A DNA stretch of 64,000 nt from Azoarcus sp. KH32C. GTDB lineage: Bacteria; Pseudomonadota; Gammaproteobacteria; Burkholderiales; Rhodocyclaceae. Position 1 is the stretch's first letter; each line of letters starts with the position of its first letter. The position numbers and the translations under genes are program-made. The stretch lies in contig NC_020548.1 in the NCBI RefSeq assembly GCF_000349945.1, positions 310,001-374,000 on the forward strand. Reading direction: 5' to 3'. Below are positions 51,425 through 59,819 of this stretch, piece after piece. The notes beneath the pieces were generated by a model. The model worked only from the letters and a program-made list of their open reading frames with translations, was not told the DNA's origin and ran no database searches.

Positions 51425-52612
51425 TTACGCCTTATTCAGCTTGATGACGCCGGACTCTCCCAACTTGCTGATCTGGTCTGGCGAAAAACCCCAGTCCGCC
51501 AGCGCCGGTTCCGTGTCCGCCCCCATGCGCGGCGGTGGACGGCGAAGTTCGGAACATGTGCGGCTGAATCGCGGTGCCGGCGCCGGATTGAGCACGCCGC
51601 CCACCTCCACGAATGCCTTGCGCTCGACGTTATGCGGATGTGTCACACACTCGTCCATCGTGAGGACGGGGGCGAAGCAGGTGTCGGTGCCTTCGAGAAG
51701 CGAGCACCACTCGTCGCGGGTCCGAGTCTTGAATATCTCGGCGAAGCGCGCATGCATGTGCTCCCAGCTCGCGCGGTCGTTCTGCTCCGGCAGGTCGGCC
51801 GCATATCGGCCCTCTTCATCCGGCAGGTCGTCCGAATTCAATCCGACGTGTTCGAGTAGCTCTTCGTAGAACCTCGCCTCGACAGCCGCGATCGACACGT
51901 GATGCCCATCCTTTGTCTCATAGACATTGTAGAAAGGCGCTCCGCCGTCGATGATGTTGCTCCCGCGCTCGCCAGGCCACGCGCCCATCTGCTTCAGCGC
52001 GTACTGCATCGTCATCAGGCTGGAAACCCCGTCGATGATCGCGGCGTCGACCACCTGGCCCGCACCCGAGGAGCGCGCCTCGATCACCGCTGCAAGGAGC
52101 CCCATCGCAAGGTAAAGCGCCCCGCCACCAAAGTCGCCGACGAGGTTCAGCGGAATCGTCGGCGGCGCCCCCTTCTGGCCGATGGCATCGAGTGCGCCGG
52201 TGAGCGCAATGAAGTTGAGATCGTGGCCCGCAGCCCGGTTCAGCGGTCCGTCCTGGCCCCATCCGGTCATGCGTCCGAAGACCAGTCGCGGATTGCTACG
52301 CAGGCAATCCTCCGGACCGAGCCCGAGCTTCTCCATCACACCGGGCCGGAAGCCTTCGATCAGCATGTCGGCCCCCGAGATCAATTGCCGGACGGTGGCG
52401 AGACCTTGCTCGGATTTCAGGTCGATTGCGACTGAACGTTTATTCCGGTTCAGAAGATCGAGCTTCGATGGAAAGTCGATGCCTCTGTCGGTCTCGACAA
52501 GGCGGTCGATACGCAGGACGTCGGCGCCCATGTCGGCCAGTAACATGCCGCAAAAGGGTCCCGGCCCGATCCCGGCCATTTCAATAACGCGTATTCCGTG
52601 TAGCGGTCCCAT
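51425..52612 (-). CDS. CoA-transferase family III protein, alpha-methylacyl-CoA racemase-like
   Basis: A 395-residue CaiB/BaiF-fold protein. Its N-terminus (GIRVIEMAGIGPGPFCGMLL) is typical of alpha-methylacyl-CoA racemases, and GWGQDGPLNRAAGHDLNF carries the His/Asp region used by these enzymes. The start at 52612 gives MGPLHG; the longer frame upstream overlaps the activator gene. A racemase would convert the 2-methylacyl-CoA epimers so that the stereospecific dehydrogenase can act. A CoA transferase activating the substrate of the adjacent dehydratase is the main alternative. It lies 50 bp before the acyl-CoA dehydrogenase. Confidence 0.83.
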   Translation of the reverse strand: MGPLHGIRVIEMAGIGPGPFCGMLLADMGADVLRIDRLVETDRGIDFPSKLDLLNRNKRSVAIDLKSEQGLATVRQLISGADMLIEGFRPGVMEKLGLGPEDCLRSNPRLVFGRMTGWGQDGPLNRAAGHDLNFIALTGALDAIGQKGAPPTIPLNLVGDFGGGALYLAMGLLAAVIEARSSGAGQVVDAAIIDGVSSLMTMQYALKQMGAWPGERGSNIIDGGAPFYNVYETKDGHHVSIAAVEARFYEELLEHVGLNSDDLPDEEGRYAADLPEQNDRASWEHMHARFAEIFKTRTRDEWCSLLEGTDTCFAPVLTMDECVTHPHNVERKAFVEVGGVLNPAPAPRFSRTCSELRRPPPRMGADTEPALADWGFSPDQISKLGESGVIKLNKA

Positions 52613-52686
52613 GGCAATCGCTCGCTTCGATAAGTATCCTCGCCGGCCAATCGACCGGCGCGCGGTTGTGAATGCGGCCGGCCCGT

Positions 52687-53595
52687 TCAGGCCTTGAAGG
52701 TGACCGGGGTTTCCTTCTTGCCGCAGGCGGGCGTGCAGCGCTGCGGATCGGCAAGCAGTTGTTCGAGCTTTCCCTCGACCGCATCGTCGTCGTCGCGCCT
52801 GACCTTGCTTGCGCTGCGCAGATCGTCCAGCGCGAACAACGCCGCGCCCAGCGCGCCCGCAATCTGCGCCCCGGTGGGGATGATGAGACGTGTTTCCAAC
52901 GCCTTTTCGAGGAAATGCACGGCGGCGATGTTCTGTGCGACGCCCCCCGTCATCACAATGGGGTCGTGTTTGCCGACGCGCCCGACCAGACCGACGGTGC
53001 GGCTTGCAATTGACTGATGGACGCCGGCGAGGATGACCTGCTTCGGCCGACCTTCGGCAAGCAGTGAAATCACTTCGGTTTCGGCAAAGGTCGCACACAT
53101 GCTCGTGATGGCAACCGTGTCCTGGGCCTTGAGCGCCTCGGCGCCCATATCCTCAAGCTCGACATTAACGGCGCGCGCGAGCACTTCGAGAAATTTCCCG
53201 GTGCCAGCTGCACAGCGATCGTTCATCGCGAAACGTGCGACCAAACCGCTGCGGTCGAGCGCGATCACCTTGCTGTCCTGCCCGCCGATGTCGATCACCA
53301 GCCTCGCCTCAGGAGCAAGCGCTCGGGCGCCCCGCGCATGGCAGGTGATCTCGGTGATGGTTCGGTCGGCAATGTCGAGCATACGGCGACCGTAACCGGT
53401 GCTAACGACCCTGACGACGGCGGACAGGTCGATGCCCGCCTGCTCGAACGCTCCCCGCAGAGCGGCCCTCACACCCTCATCGCTCACTGCCCCCTTTTGG
53501 GAGACGCAAGAGGCGACGGTATTTCCATCCTCATCGAGGATGACTACCTTGGCCGTCGTGGAGCCAAAGTCGATGCCTAGCACATGGGACTTCAT
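52687..53595 (-). CDS. BadF/BcrD/HgdC-type ATPase activator ([4Fe-4S])
   Basis: A 302-residue member of the ASKHA ATPases that inject a high-energy electron into benzoyl-CoA reductases or 2-hydroxyacyl-CoA dehydratases. GIDFGSTTAKVVILDEDG and VIDIGGQDSKVIALD are the phosphate loops. Cys128 in NDRCAAGTGKFLE and Cys167 in ITSMCATFAETEV bind the bridging [4Fe-4S] cluster of the dimer. A C-terminal tail with CTPACGKKE adds two more cysteines. It is the only activator gene here, so it must work as a homodimer. It follows the two catalytic subunits by 28 bp. Confidence 0.9.
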   Translation of the reverse strand: MKSHVLGIDFGSTTAKVVILDEDGNTVASCVSQKGAVSDEGVRAALRGAFEQAGIDLSAVVRVVSTGYGRRMLDIADRTITEITCHARGARALAPEARLVIDIGGQDSKVIALDRSGLVARFAMNDRCAAGTGKFLEVLARAVNVELEDMGAEALKAQDTVAITSMCATFAETEVISLLAEGRPKQVILAGVHQSIASRTVGLVGRVGKHDPIVMTGGVAQNIAAVHFLEKALETRLIIPTGAQIAGALGAALFALDDLRSASKVRRDDDDAVEGKLEQLLADPQRCTPACGKKETPVTFKA

Positions 53596-53623
53596 GATCT
53601 TTTCCTCTGCAGGGGGATTCGGA

Positions 53624-54988
53624 TCAGCGCATCCGAGCGCGGCTGGCGTCGATCGCCTCCAACATCGCTTCGACGCGGCTGCTGACGACCTCGTCCTTGT
53701 AAAAGGTCTCGTCGACCATGTCGCCCTCGAACATCGCGACCGGCAGGCCGAGGCGCTTGCCTACGGCGTCAGCGATCATGTATTGCGGGTAAGAGAAGGC
53801 GCGGCAGGTTCGCGCGCCGTGCAGGATCAGACCGTCGATCTCGTAGTACTCGCAGTGCTCGATGATCTTCTCGATCACTTGCGGTGCCGAGATGCTGATG
53901 GGGCAAGTGATGTAGTTCTGCGCCATGCCGTCGAGCGGGTCGCGCAAGTCGATGACCTGCGGTTCCTGCCAGAAGCCCATGTGCGTGTAGCGACCAGCGA
54001 CCATGCAAGCGTCGTAGCCGGCAAACTTGTCGGACAGCCACCCGATCTTGTTCCAGTTCATGATGCCGTCCCACCACAGGCGGTACTTCTCCACTGGCAC
54101 CGAGCCGATGCCTTGGGCGATGCGCGATTCGATCTCGGCCTTCTTCTGCTCGAAGTAGTGCACGATCTCCGGCCCGCCAGGCAGGAAGTTGACCGGCGCG
54201 ATGCTGTTGGTCCACTCGAAGAAACTGGCCGGCGACGGCCGGGCCTTGCACAGACGCATGGCCTCCAGGCGCAGCTCGGCGGCCTGCTTGATGTATTTCA
54301 TGATCTCGGACAGTCGGTCCCAATCGTAGGGCTTGCCGGTGATGCCCTCAATGAATCGCACGCAGTCCTGCAGCTGCTTCTTCAGGAACGCCACTTTTTC
54401 GCGGAACTCCGGCCCGCTCATGTACTTCGCCGAGGACTTGTTGCCCCACACCCAGTCCATCGAGATATTGAAGATCGGCACCTTCTTGCCGAATGTGCGG
54501 TACAGCTCGTTGTCCCATTGTTGGCCTGTGCTGCAGAAGGGGTAGGCACTGATGATCATGTCCGGCGCCGGAATGCGCGAGCCCAGTGTGCGTGCGTCGA
54601 CATTCAACAGTGTCTGGGCCTCAACGCTGGAACTTTGATTCATCACACCGCAGCCAATATGCGTGCGAGCATAGGAACAGAGCTCGCGGTCATAGCCGAG
54701 CGTTTCCATGTGGGCCTGCGGCGCGGCCGATTCTTTGCGTGCAGCCAGCAGGGCAGCAGCAGCCTCGCCGTGGCACCAGGCGATGTCGGCAGCCTGCAGG
54801 ATGGGGTTGAGCTGGATGCCTTCGGTCCAGCACACCAGCCGCCCCTCCTCTTTGGCGCGGAAGAGATCTTCCCAGTAGGCATTGACCATCTGGTTGTTCA
54901 GCTTGGTCGCCTGCAGGCGGTTTGCCTTCTTGGCGATGGGCGGCTCGGCACCCAGTATTCTCTGTTCGGGGGTAATGATCGCGCTCAT
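53624..54988 (-). CDS. Benzoyl-CoA reductase / 2-hydroxyacyl-CoA dehydratase family subunit (larger, BcrB-like)
   Basis: A 454-residue cytoplasmic iron-sulfur protein of the HgdB/BcrB family. Cysteines that may hold the [4Fe-4S] cluster are in ELCSYARTHIGCG, SAYPFCSTGQQWDN and HGARTCRAFSYPQ. RPSPASFFEWTNS and AMFEGDMVDETFYKDEVVSSR match the BcrB/BzdO pattern as I recall it. Length is closer to BcrB/BzdO than to FldB. It lies 33 bp after the smaller subunit. With a single homodimeric activator, a 2-hydroxyacyl-CoA dehydratase is as likely as an aromatic-ring reductase. Confidence 0.85.
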   Translation of the reverse strand: MSAIITPEQRILGAEPPIAKKANRLQATKLNNQMVNAYWEDLFRAKEEGRLVCWTEGIQLNPILQAADIAWCHGEAAAALLAARKESAAPQAHMETLGYDRELCSYARTHIGCGVMNQSSSVEAQTLLNVDARTLGSRIPAPDMIISAYPFCSTGQQWDNELYRTFGKKVPIFNISMDWVWGNKSSAKYMSGPEFREKVAFLKKQLQDCVRFIEGITGKPYDWDRLSEIMKYIKQAAELRLEAMRLCKARPSPASFFEWTNSIAPVNFLPGGPEIVHYFEQKKAEIESRIAQGIGSVPVEKYRLWWDGIMNWNKIGWLSDKFAGYDACMVAGRYTHMGFWQEPQVIDLRDPLDGMAQNYITCPISISAPQVIEKIIEHCEYYEIDGLILHGARTCRAFSYPQYMIADAVGKRLGLPVAMFEGDMVDETFYKDEVVSSRVEAMLEAIDASRARMR

Positions 54989-55021
54989 GTCTATTTCTCC
55001 GGATCTCTCGCTCGTTGTGGG

Positions 55022-56191
55022 TCAGGCTGCGACGGCTCTTGCAGCGCGCTGTACCTTGATCATCTCGACGAAGGACTCGACCTTCGTCCGCACGTTTTCC
55101 ATCGCGACGCCATCGTGCTCGGTCTCGATCATGAGGTGCGGCACGTCGTTGCGTTCGAAGGCCGCCTTGATGCGGGGATAGGCGAAGTAATGCGGTTCGC
55201 AGAACTTGACCAGCAGGACCACCAGCCCTTGCGCACCGCACCGATCCACGGCGCCAAGCAGCCACTCCTCCCAGTCGACTTCCGGATCGATCCGGGTCGG
55301 ACACGGGACGTTGTCGTTCTTGCGGATGTAGGCCGTCGCAAGGGCTACGATCGGGTCACCGATCTCCGCGTCGACGTCGGTGGACACGTATCGATAGCCG
55401 GTGTAGAGGTCATCGTCGACGATCGCCGCGCCACAGTCCTCGATCAGATCGAGAATCTCGGGTCGCGGGGCGTGGCACAAGTGCCCCGACACGTAGATTG
55501 CCACCTTGTCCGAGCGGGGCGCCGTCGACGTCTTGAGTGAAGCGATCAACTCGCGGAGCAGCGCATTGTGCGTCTCCTTATCCATCACCATGCTCGACTT
55601 GACGATGTGCTGCATCTGCGACGCGCGGAGCTGAATCTGACCCGTCCTGCGCATCTGGTACAGGTCACGGATCAGGCGACGGTTTTCGTTGAATACGCTG
55701 ATGCTGTGGCGCAGCGCCTCCTCGGTGACGACGACGCCGAGCATCTCTTCGAGGTCGGCGACGAGCTCGCGCAAAGTCTTGACCGAGCTTTCGAGCGACC
55801 AGGGCTGGCGCAGGGAGGCGATCAACTGATGAAAATGGATCGTGGTCTCCGGGCGCGAAATCCGGATCACGTCGGCGGCACTCAGCAACTGGACGCAGTG
55901 ATCGGTAAACATGATCGCATCAAGAAAACCGAGCTGATCCTCAGTGACCTGGTCCACGATGCTGCGGGTGTAGCCGCAGAAGAATGGGTACATCGCGCCG
56001 CCACCGCTCGTGATCGCGTCGGGCATTTCCTGGACGATTACCGGCAAGGCACCCGTGGCGTGAATGATCTCCGCCGGGAAATGCATCGGAAGAGTCCCCA
56101 CCGCCTTGACGCCACGCTCGTGCTTCCACGCCTTGACGTGTTCGTATGGCCGTTGCGCCGCTTGCGCAAATTTATCCAGAACCGTGTTCAT
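55022..56191 (-). CDS. Benzoyl-CoA reductase / 2-hydroxyacyl-CoA dehydratase family subunit (smaller, BcrC-like)
   Basis: A 389-residue partner of the previous protein. GTLPMHFPAEIIHATGALPV is the usual N-terminal family motif, and MYPFFCGYTRSIVDQ, MFTDHCVQL, VKFCEPHYFAYPRIK and IETEHDGVAMENVRTKVESF follow. The cysteines are candidates for the cluster or active site. The start at 56191 has AGGAG eight bases upstream; the frame extends 23 residues further but without a ribosome site. It is the first gene of the operon running to 50256 (two subunits, activator, AMACR-like, dehydrogenase). Confidence 0.86.
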   Translation of the reverse strand: MNTVLDKFAQAAQRPYEHVKAWKHERGVKAVGTLPMHFPAEIIHATGALPVIVQEMPDAITSGGGAMYPFFCGYTRSIVDQVTEDQLGFLDAIMFTDHCVQLLSAADVIRISRPETTIHFHQLIASLRQPWSLESSVKTLRELVADLEEMLGVVVTEEALRHSISVFNENRRLIRDLYQMRRTGQIQLRASQMQHIVKSSMVMDKETHNALLRELIASLKTSTAPRSDKVAIYVSGHLCHAPRPEILDLIEDCGAAIVDDDLYTGYRYVSTDVDAEIGDPIVALATAYIRKNDNVPCPTRIDPEVDWEEWLLGAVDRCGAQGLVVLLVKFCEPHYFAYPRIKAAFERNDVPHLMIETEHDGVAMENVRTKVESFVEMIKVQRAARAVAA

Positions 56192-56268
56192 CAGTTTTCT
56201 CCTGCTCTCGACAGTCAAACAGGTATCCCCCTCACACCCCGGCGCAGCGTGTTTCGACATCTGGGGCG

Positions 56269-56318
56269 TTAGTGAGTTACGCTCATTAGGTCCAGCTTAG
56301 TGAGCATTACTCACTAAG
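56269..56318. promoter_or_regulatory. Two inverted repeats, candidate TetR operators
   Basis: CTTAGTGAG (56296-56304) and CTCACTAAG (56310-56318) form a perfect 9-bp inverted repeat with a 5-bp spacer. A weaker copy, TTAGTGAG and CTCATTA, spans 56269-56288. They lie 78-127 bp before the dehydratase operon start and may also affect the divergent SDR gene at 56612. The symmetry and length fit a TetR dimer pair. Confidence 0.6.
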
Positions 56319-56474
56319 TCAACGTAGCGCTGCCAAAAGTTTTGTTCAGCAAAAGGCGTCAACATCTCGTAATCCTACATATCACCCAATAAGATGTTTC
56401 CGAGTGCAGCGCCCCCAACAGATGGCACGTCCGCGCTGCACGCGTCGCCCGCAGACAGTCAGGGCACAGATTGC

Positions 56475-56503
56475 TTGACATACATAGTATTCATGCTTAC
56501 CGT
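56475..56503 (+). promoter_or_regulatory. Candidate sigma-70 promoter for the SDR-dehydrogenase unit
   Basis: A perfect TTGACA at 56475-56480 is followed 17 bp later by a poor TACCGT -10 at 56498-56503. It lies 109 bp before the gene at 56612. The remainder of the intergenic region holds no other recognised element. Confidence 0.4.
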
Positions 56504-56611
56504 TAGCTATAGAACAGCTTTCGCCTGCGGACAGCGCAGCAGCCCCGGCTATGCGCGACTCACTGCGAAACGACTGACTGCAACCACGAATCAGGCAAAA
56601 AGGAGAAGGTG

Positions 56612-57511
56612 ATGGGATACAGGTCCGTGTTCCGTGAAGGCGTGTTCGACGGTCAGGTTGTAATCATCACAGGCGGAGGCAGCGGCATCGGGCGCTGCAC
56701 CGCTCATGAGCTGAGTGCCCTGGGCGCGACGGTTGCGATCGTAGGTCGCGACCCGGAGAAACTCGCAACGGTGAAGGGTGAAATCGAGGCGGAAGGCGGA
56801 CGTGTGAGCACGCATGTCTGCGACATCCGCGAGGAGTCGCAAGTCATCGAAACGATCGATGCTGTGCTGGCGACCCACGGCCGCATCGATGCGCTGGTGA
56901 ACAATGCCGGCGGTCAATACCGAAAGGCCTTGAAGGAGATCAGTACAAAAGGCTTTGAGGCAGTGGTGCGCAATAACCTGACGGGGGGCTTCATCTTCAT
57001 GCGGGAAACCTACAACCGCTGGATGGAGAACCATGGCGGAGCCATCGTCAACATCATCGCCGACATGTGGAACGGCTGGCCGAACTACGCCCACTCCGGT
57101 GCAGCGCGGGCGGGGATGTGGAATCTGACTGAAAGTGCGGCGTCCGAATGGGCCCCTTCTGGTGTGCGTATCAATGCGGTGGCGGTCGGCGGCGTCGCAA
57201 GTAGCGGCTTCGATACCTACACGCCCGAAGCGCAAAGGGAAATCCTCAAATTTCCCACCAAGGTCCCGATGCAACGCTACGGGACCGTTTCCGAGATCTC
57301 TGCCGCTATTGTCTATCTGCTCTCCCCCGCCGCTGCATTCATTACCGGCAGTTGCATCCGTGTTGACGGCGGAGCACCAAACGCGCGCGTCTGTTACAAC
57401 GATTTCACGCCTCACCACAAATCCAAACCGTTCAACGGATTCCATCTCGACGCTGAACCGAAGCTGCTTGTCGACGGCCCGAAAACTGAGACGGACACCG
57501 ACAGGCGCTAG
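56612..57511 (+). CDS. SDR of the 2,4-dienoyl-/trans-2-enoyl-CoA reductase type
   Basis: A 299-residue SDR. The cofactor motif is TGGGSGIG and NNAGG follows. The active-site region reads YAHSGAARAGMWNLTES, so the classical Tyr-x-x-x-Lys is replaced by the HSGAARAG form known from 2,4-dienoyl-CoA reductase and peroxisomal trans-2-enoyl-CoA reductase. It probably reduces or handles an enoyl-CoA with NADPH. The ATG at 56612 has AGGAG upstream. It is divergent from the dehydratase operon and 94 bp before an acyl-CoA dehydrogenase gene; acting on the dehydratase product is an inference from this neighbourhood. Confidence 0.84.
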   Translation: MGYRSVFREGVFDGQVVIITGGGSGIGRCTAHELSALGATVAIVGRDPEKLATVKGEIEAEGGRVSTHVCDIREESQVIETIDAVLATHGRIDALVNNAGGQYRKALKEISTKGFEAVVRNNLTGGFIFMRETYNRWMENHGGAIVNIIADMWNGWPNYAHSGAARAGMWNLTESAASEWAPSGVRINAVAVGGVASSGFDTYTPEAQREILKFPTKVPMQRYGTVSEISAAIVYLLSPAAAFITGSCIRVDGGAPNARVCYNDFTPHHKSKPFNGFHLDAEPKLLVDGPKTETDTDRR

Positions 57512-57605
57512 ATACGGCCACACAGCGGCATGGGCGCGGGCGCGCGTGCCCGCGCCACAGGACTCGCAATGCCACCTCAAGAAACGAAACAGAAAGGAAG
57601 TGAAC

Positions 57606-58751
57606 ATGCTCGCTCAGCGCCCCATTTACGATCAGGAACACGATCTCTTTCGCGACACGGTTCGCCGTTTCGCTGCGGAGGAAATTGCGCCCCATTTCGC
57701 ACGCTGGGAGGAGGCAGGCATCGTCGATCGTTCTTACTGGGCGAAAGGCGCCGAAACCGGACTCCTCTGCCCTCAGGTGCCTGAAACCTATGGCGGTCTC
57801 GGCGGTGACTTCCGTTTCAATGCGGTGATCATCGAAGAGCTTTGGTACGCCGGCTTCGCGGGACCGGCTGCCGATTTTTCCGTGCATAACGACGTCTGTT
57901 GCGGCTACCTCATGTCCTACGGAACGGAGGAACAGAAGCAAAAGTGGCTACCGCGGATGATCTCCGGCGAGACCGTTTGCGCCATCGCGATGACCGAGCC
58001 GGGCACCGGCAGCGATCTGCAAGGCATTCGCACCCGGGCCATGCGTGAGGGCGACGAATATGTCATTTCCGGACAGAAAACCTTCATTTCCAACGGCCAG
58101 ATGTGTGATCTGGTGATCGTCGTGACCCGTACGAACCGCGAAGGCGGCTCGCGCGGCATGAGCCTGATCCTGGTGGAAACGGACCGTCCCGGCTTCCGTC
58201 GCGGCCGCAATCTGGACAAACTCGGGCACCTGTCCGCCGATACGTCGGAATTGTTTTTCGATGACGTCCGCGTCCCGGTCGAGAATCTGCTCGGTGCCGA
58301 GGGTGGGGCGATGGCTCAGTTGATGACCGAGTTGCCGCAGGAGCGCCTGACCATCGCGGTCCAGTCCATGGCGGCGGCGCAAAAGGCCTACGACATTACC
58401 GTGGATTATGTCCGTCAGCGCACGGCCTTCGGCAAGGCGATCGCCGAAATGCAGAATACGCGCTTCAAGCTCGCCGACATCAAGGCGGAACTCGCCGTCG
58501 GCTGGGCTTTCATCGACCAGTGTCTGGCGAAGCACGTGAAGCACGAGCTGACGCAGGTTGATGCATCGATGGCGAAACTGTGGGCGACCGAGATGCAGGG
58601 GCGGATCGTTGATCAGTGCGTGCAGTTCTTTGGTGGATATGGCTTCATGCGCGAGTACGAGATCTGCCGGCTCTATGCCGACGCCCGGGTCATGCGGATT
58701 TATGGCGGGGCCTCTGAAATCATGCGCGAACTCATCTCGCGCAGCCTGTAA
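57606..58751 (+). CDS. Acyl-CoA dehydrogenase
   Basis: A 381-residue dehydrogenase: N-terminal helical domain starting YDQEHDLFRDTVRRFAAEEI, AIAMTEPGTGSDLQGIRT, SGQKTFISNGQMCDLVIVV and VQFFGGYGFMREYEICRLY. The end reads IYGGASEIMRELISRSL: the glutamate of the medium-chain type is a glycine, as in the long-chain and isovaleryl groups that place it elsewhere. GAAAGGAAGTGAAC precedes the ATG at 57606. It probably forms an operon with the SDR before it and ends near an inverted repeat. Confidence 0.9.
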   Translation: MLAQRPIYDQEHDLFRDTVRRFAAEEIAPHFARWEEAGIVDRSYWAKGAETGLLCPQVPETYGGLGGDFRFNAVIIEELWYAGFAGPAADFSVHNDVCCGYLMSYGTEEQKQKWLPRMISGETVCAIAMTEPGTGSDLQGIRTRAMREGDEYVISGQKTFISNGQMCDLVIVVTRTNREGGSRGMSLILVETDRPGFRRGRNLDKLGHLSADTSELFFDDVRVPVENLLGAEGGAMAQLMTELPQERLTIAVQSMAAAQKAYDITVDYVRQRTAFGKAIAEMQNTRFKLADIKAELAVGWAFIDQCLAKHVKHELTQVDASMAKLWATEMQGRIVDQCVQFFGGYGFMREYEICRLYADARVMRIYGGASEIMRELISRSL

Positions 58752-58758
58752 GCAAGGA

Positions 58759-58787
58759 CAAGGAAGCCGTCCGACGCCGCTTCCTTG
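58759..58787 (+). terminator. Inverted repeat after the acyl-CoA dehydrogenase gene
   Basis: CAAGGAAGC and GCTTCCTTG form a perfect 9-bp stem with an 11-nt loop, starting 8 bp after the stop codon. No T-run follows, so it could be a factor-assisted terminator or a 3' stabilising hairpin. Confidence 0.5.
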
Positions 58788-59115
58788 CCCTCAACACCAT
58801 CGTCGGATTGTTTCCGATCGCCGAAGCCATGACTCGTCCGCTCTTGACCGGCTCCGACAGCGTTGTCTTCGGCGCTGACACCTTGTTGCGCTGATAGACG
58901 ATCCGCTGCCCGTACAAACCCTTGGGGCATCCTGGGCAGGCCGATTGCCTTCACCCGATCATGGTCGAGGCTGCGTGATCCGCGCTGGACGATTAGAGCC
59001 CGCCCACGGTTTCGCGACATCCCCGCCCCCTTGGCAGCACTCATTCTGCAAAACAGACCTTGGACCCGCTGCCCCTATGCAGCGGAGTCCCAAAACACGA
59101 AAGGCGCCATCGACA
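58788..59115. other. Stretch without a supported gene
   Basis: Short frames occur on both strands, but none has a ribosome site or a family I recognise. A plus-strand frame crossing the hairpin (ALNTIVGLFPIAEAMT...) reads protein-like and might be a remnant, but this cannot be supported. Confidence 0.4.
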
Positions 59116-59694
59116 ATGTCACTACCTGACGCACAAGCCCGCACACGCCTCCACACGCGAAAGTTTGTTTACCAGTGCTACCTCCGCGATGACGGGTTAT
59201 GGGATATCGACGGCGAACTCAGCGACGTCAAGGATTACCCCTATATGCTTCACTCCGGCGAGGTTCCGCCACACCAACCCGTGCACAACATGCACATACG
59301 CCTGACTGTTGATGATTCGCTGACGATCAAGGAAATCGTCGCCAGGACAGCACATGCTCCGTTTCCGGACTGCATGCAGACCGCCGATCCGATGCAGGCG
59401 ATGGTCGGTGTTACGATCGGGCCAGGCTGGCGCAAGGAAATCGAACAACGCATCGGCGGCGTGAAAGGATGCACTCATCTCCGCGACCTGCTGTCCAATG
59501 CAGCGACCGCAGCATATCAGTCGGTTTCCGCACATGCGCTGCATGCGCGCCTCAATGACAGGAACTTGACCACGACCCAAGGCGAGAGACCGCATTTTCT
59601 CGACAAGTGCATGGTGTGGGCACTCGATGGGCCGGTGGTTAAGGAATACGAGCCGCATTTCTACGTCTCGCCTTCGTCAGAGCAAAGAAAATAG
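59116..59694 (+). CDS. DUF2889-family protein
   Basis: A 192-residue soluble protein with the DUF2889 pattern: RKFVYQCYLRDDGLWDIDGE, VHNMHIRLTVDDSLTIKEIV, HAPFPDCMQTADPMQAMVG, and GGVKGCTHLRDLL, which contains Cys and His that could bind a metal. Function unknown. In related betaproteobacteria it is often near acyl-CoA and RND-type genes for hydrophobic compounds, as here. The start at 59116 is the natural beginning of the domain. Confidence 0.8.
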   Translation: MSLPDAQARTRLHTRKFVYQCYLRDDGLWDIDGELSDVKDYPYMLHSGEVPPHQPVHNMHIRLTVDDSLTIKEIVARTAHAPFPDCMQTADPMQAMVGVTIGPGWRKEIEQRIGGVKGCTHLRDLLSNAATAAYQSVSAHALHARLNDRNLTTTQGERPHFLDKCMVWALDGPVVKEYEPHFYVSPSSEQRK

Positions 59695-59819
59695 CGCAGG
59701 CAGGCGGCCGATCCAGCGCTCGGCAAACCTGCCCGCTTGTCTGAAGCAGCGGCGCGCATCGAAAGGTTCCGATGCGCGTCGGGAGCCTCATCCGCGCTCG
59801 CACAAGCCCATCACCCCCG

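Noticed and set aside
53399..55540. A 713-codon plus-strand frame opposite the activator and dehydratase subunits
   Set aside because: Shadow of conserved genes with no domain or ribosome site.
58788..59115. Possible transposase or gene remnant (ALNTIVGLFPIAEAMT frame)
   Set aside because: No family match I can name, no terminal repeats and no start signals.
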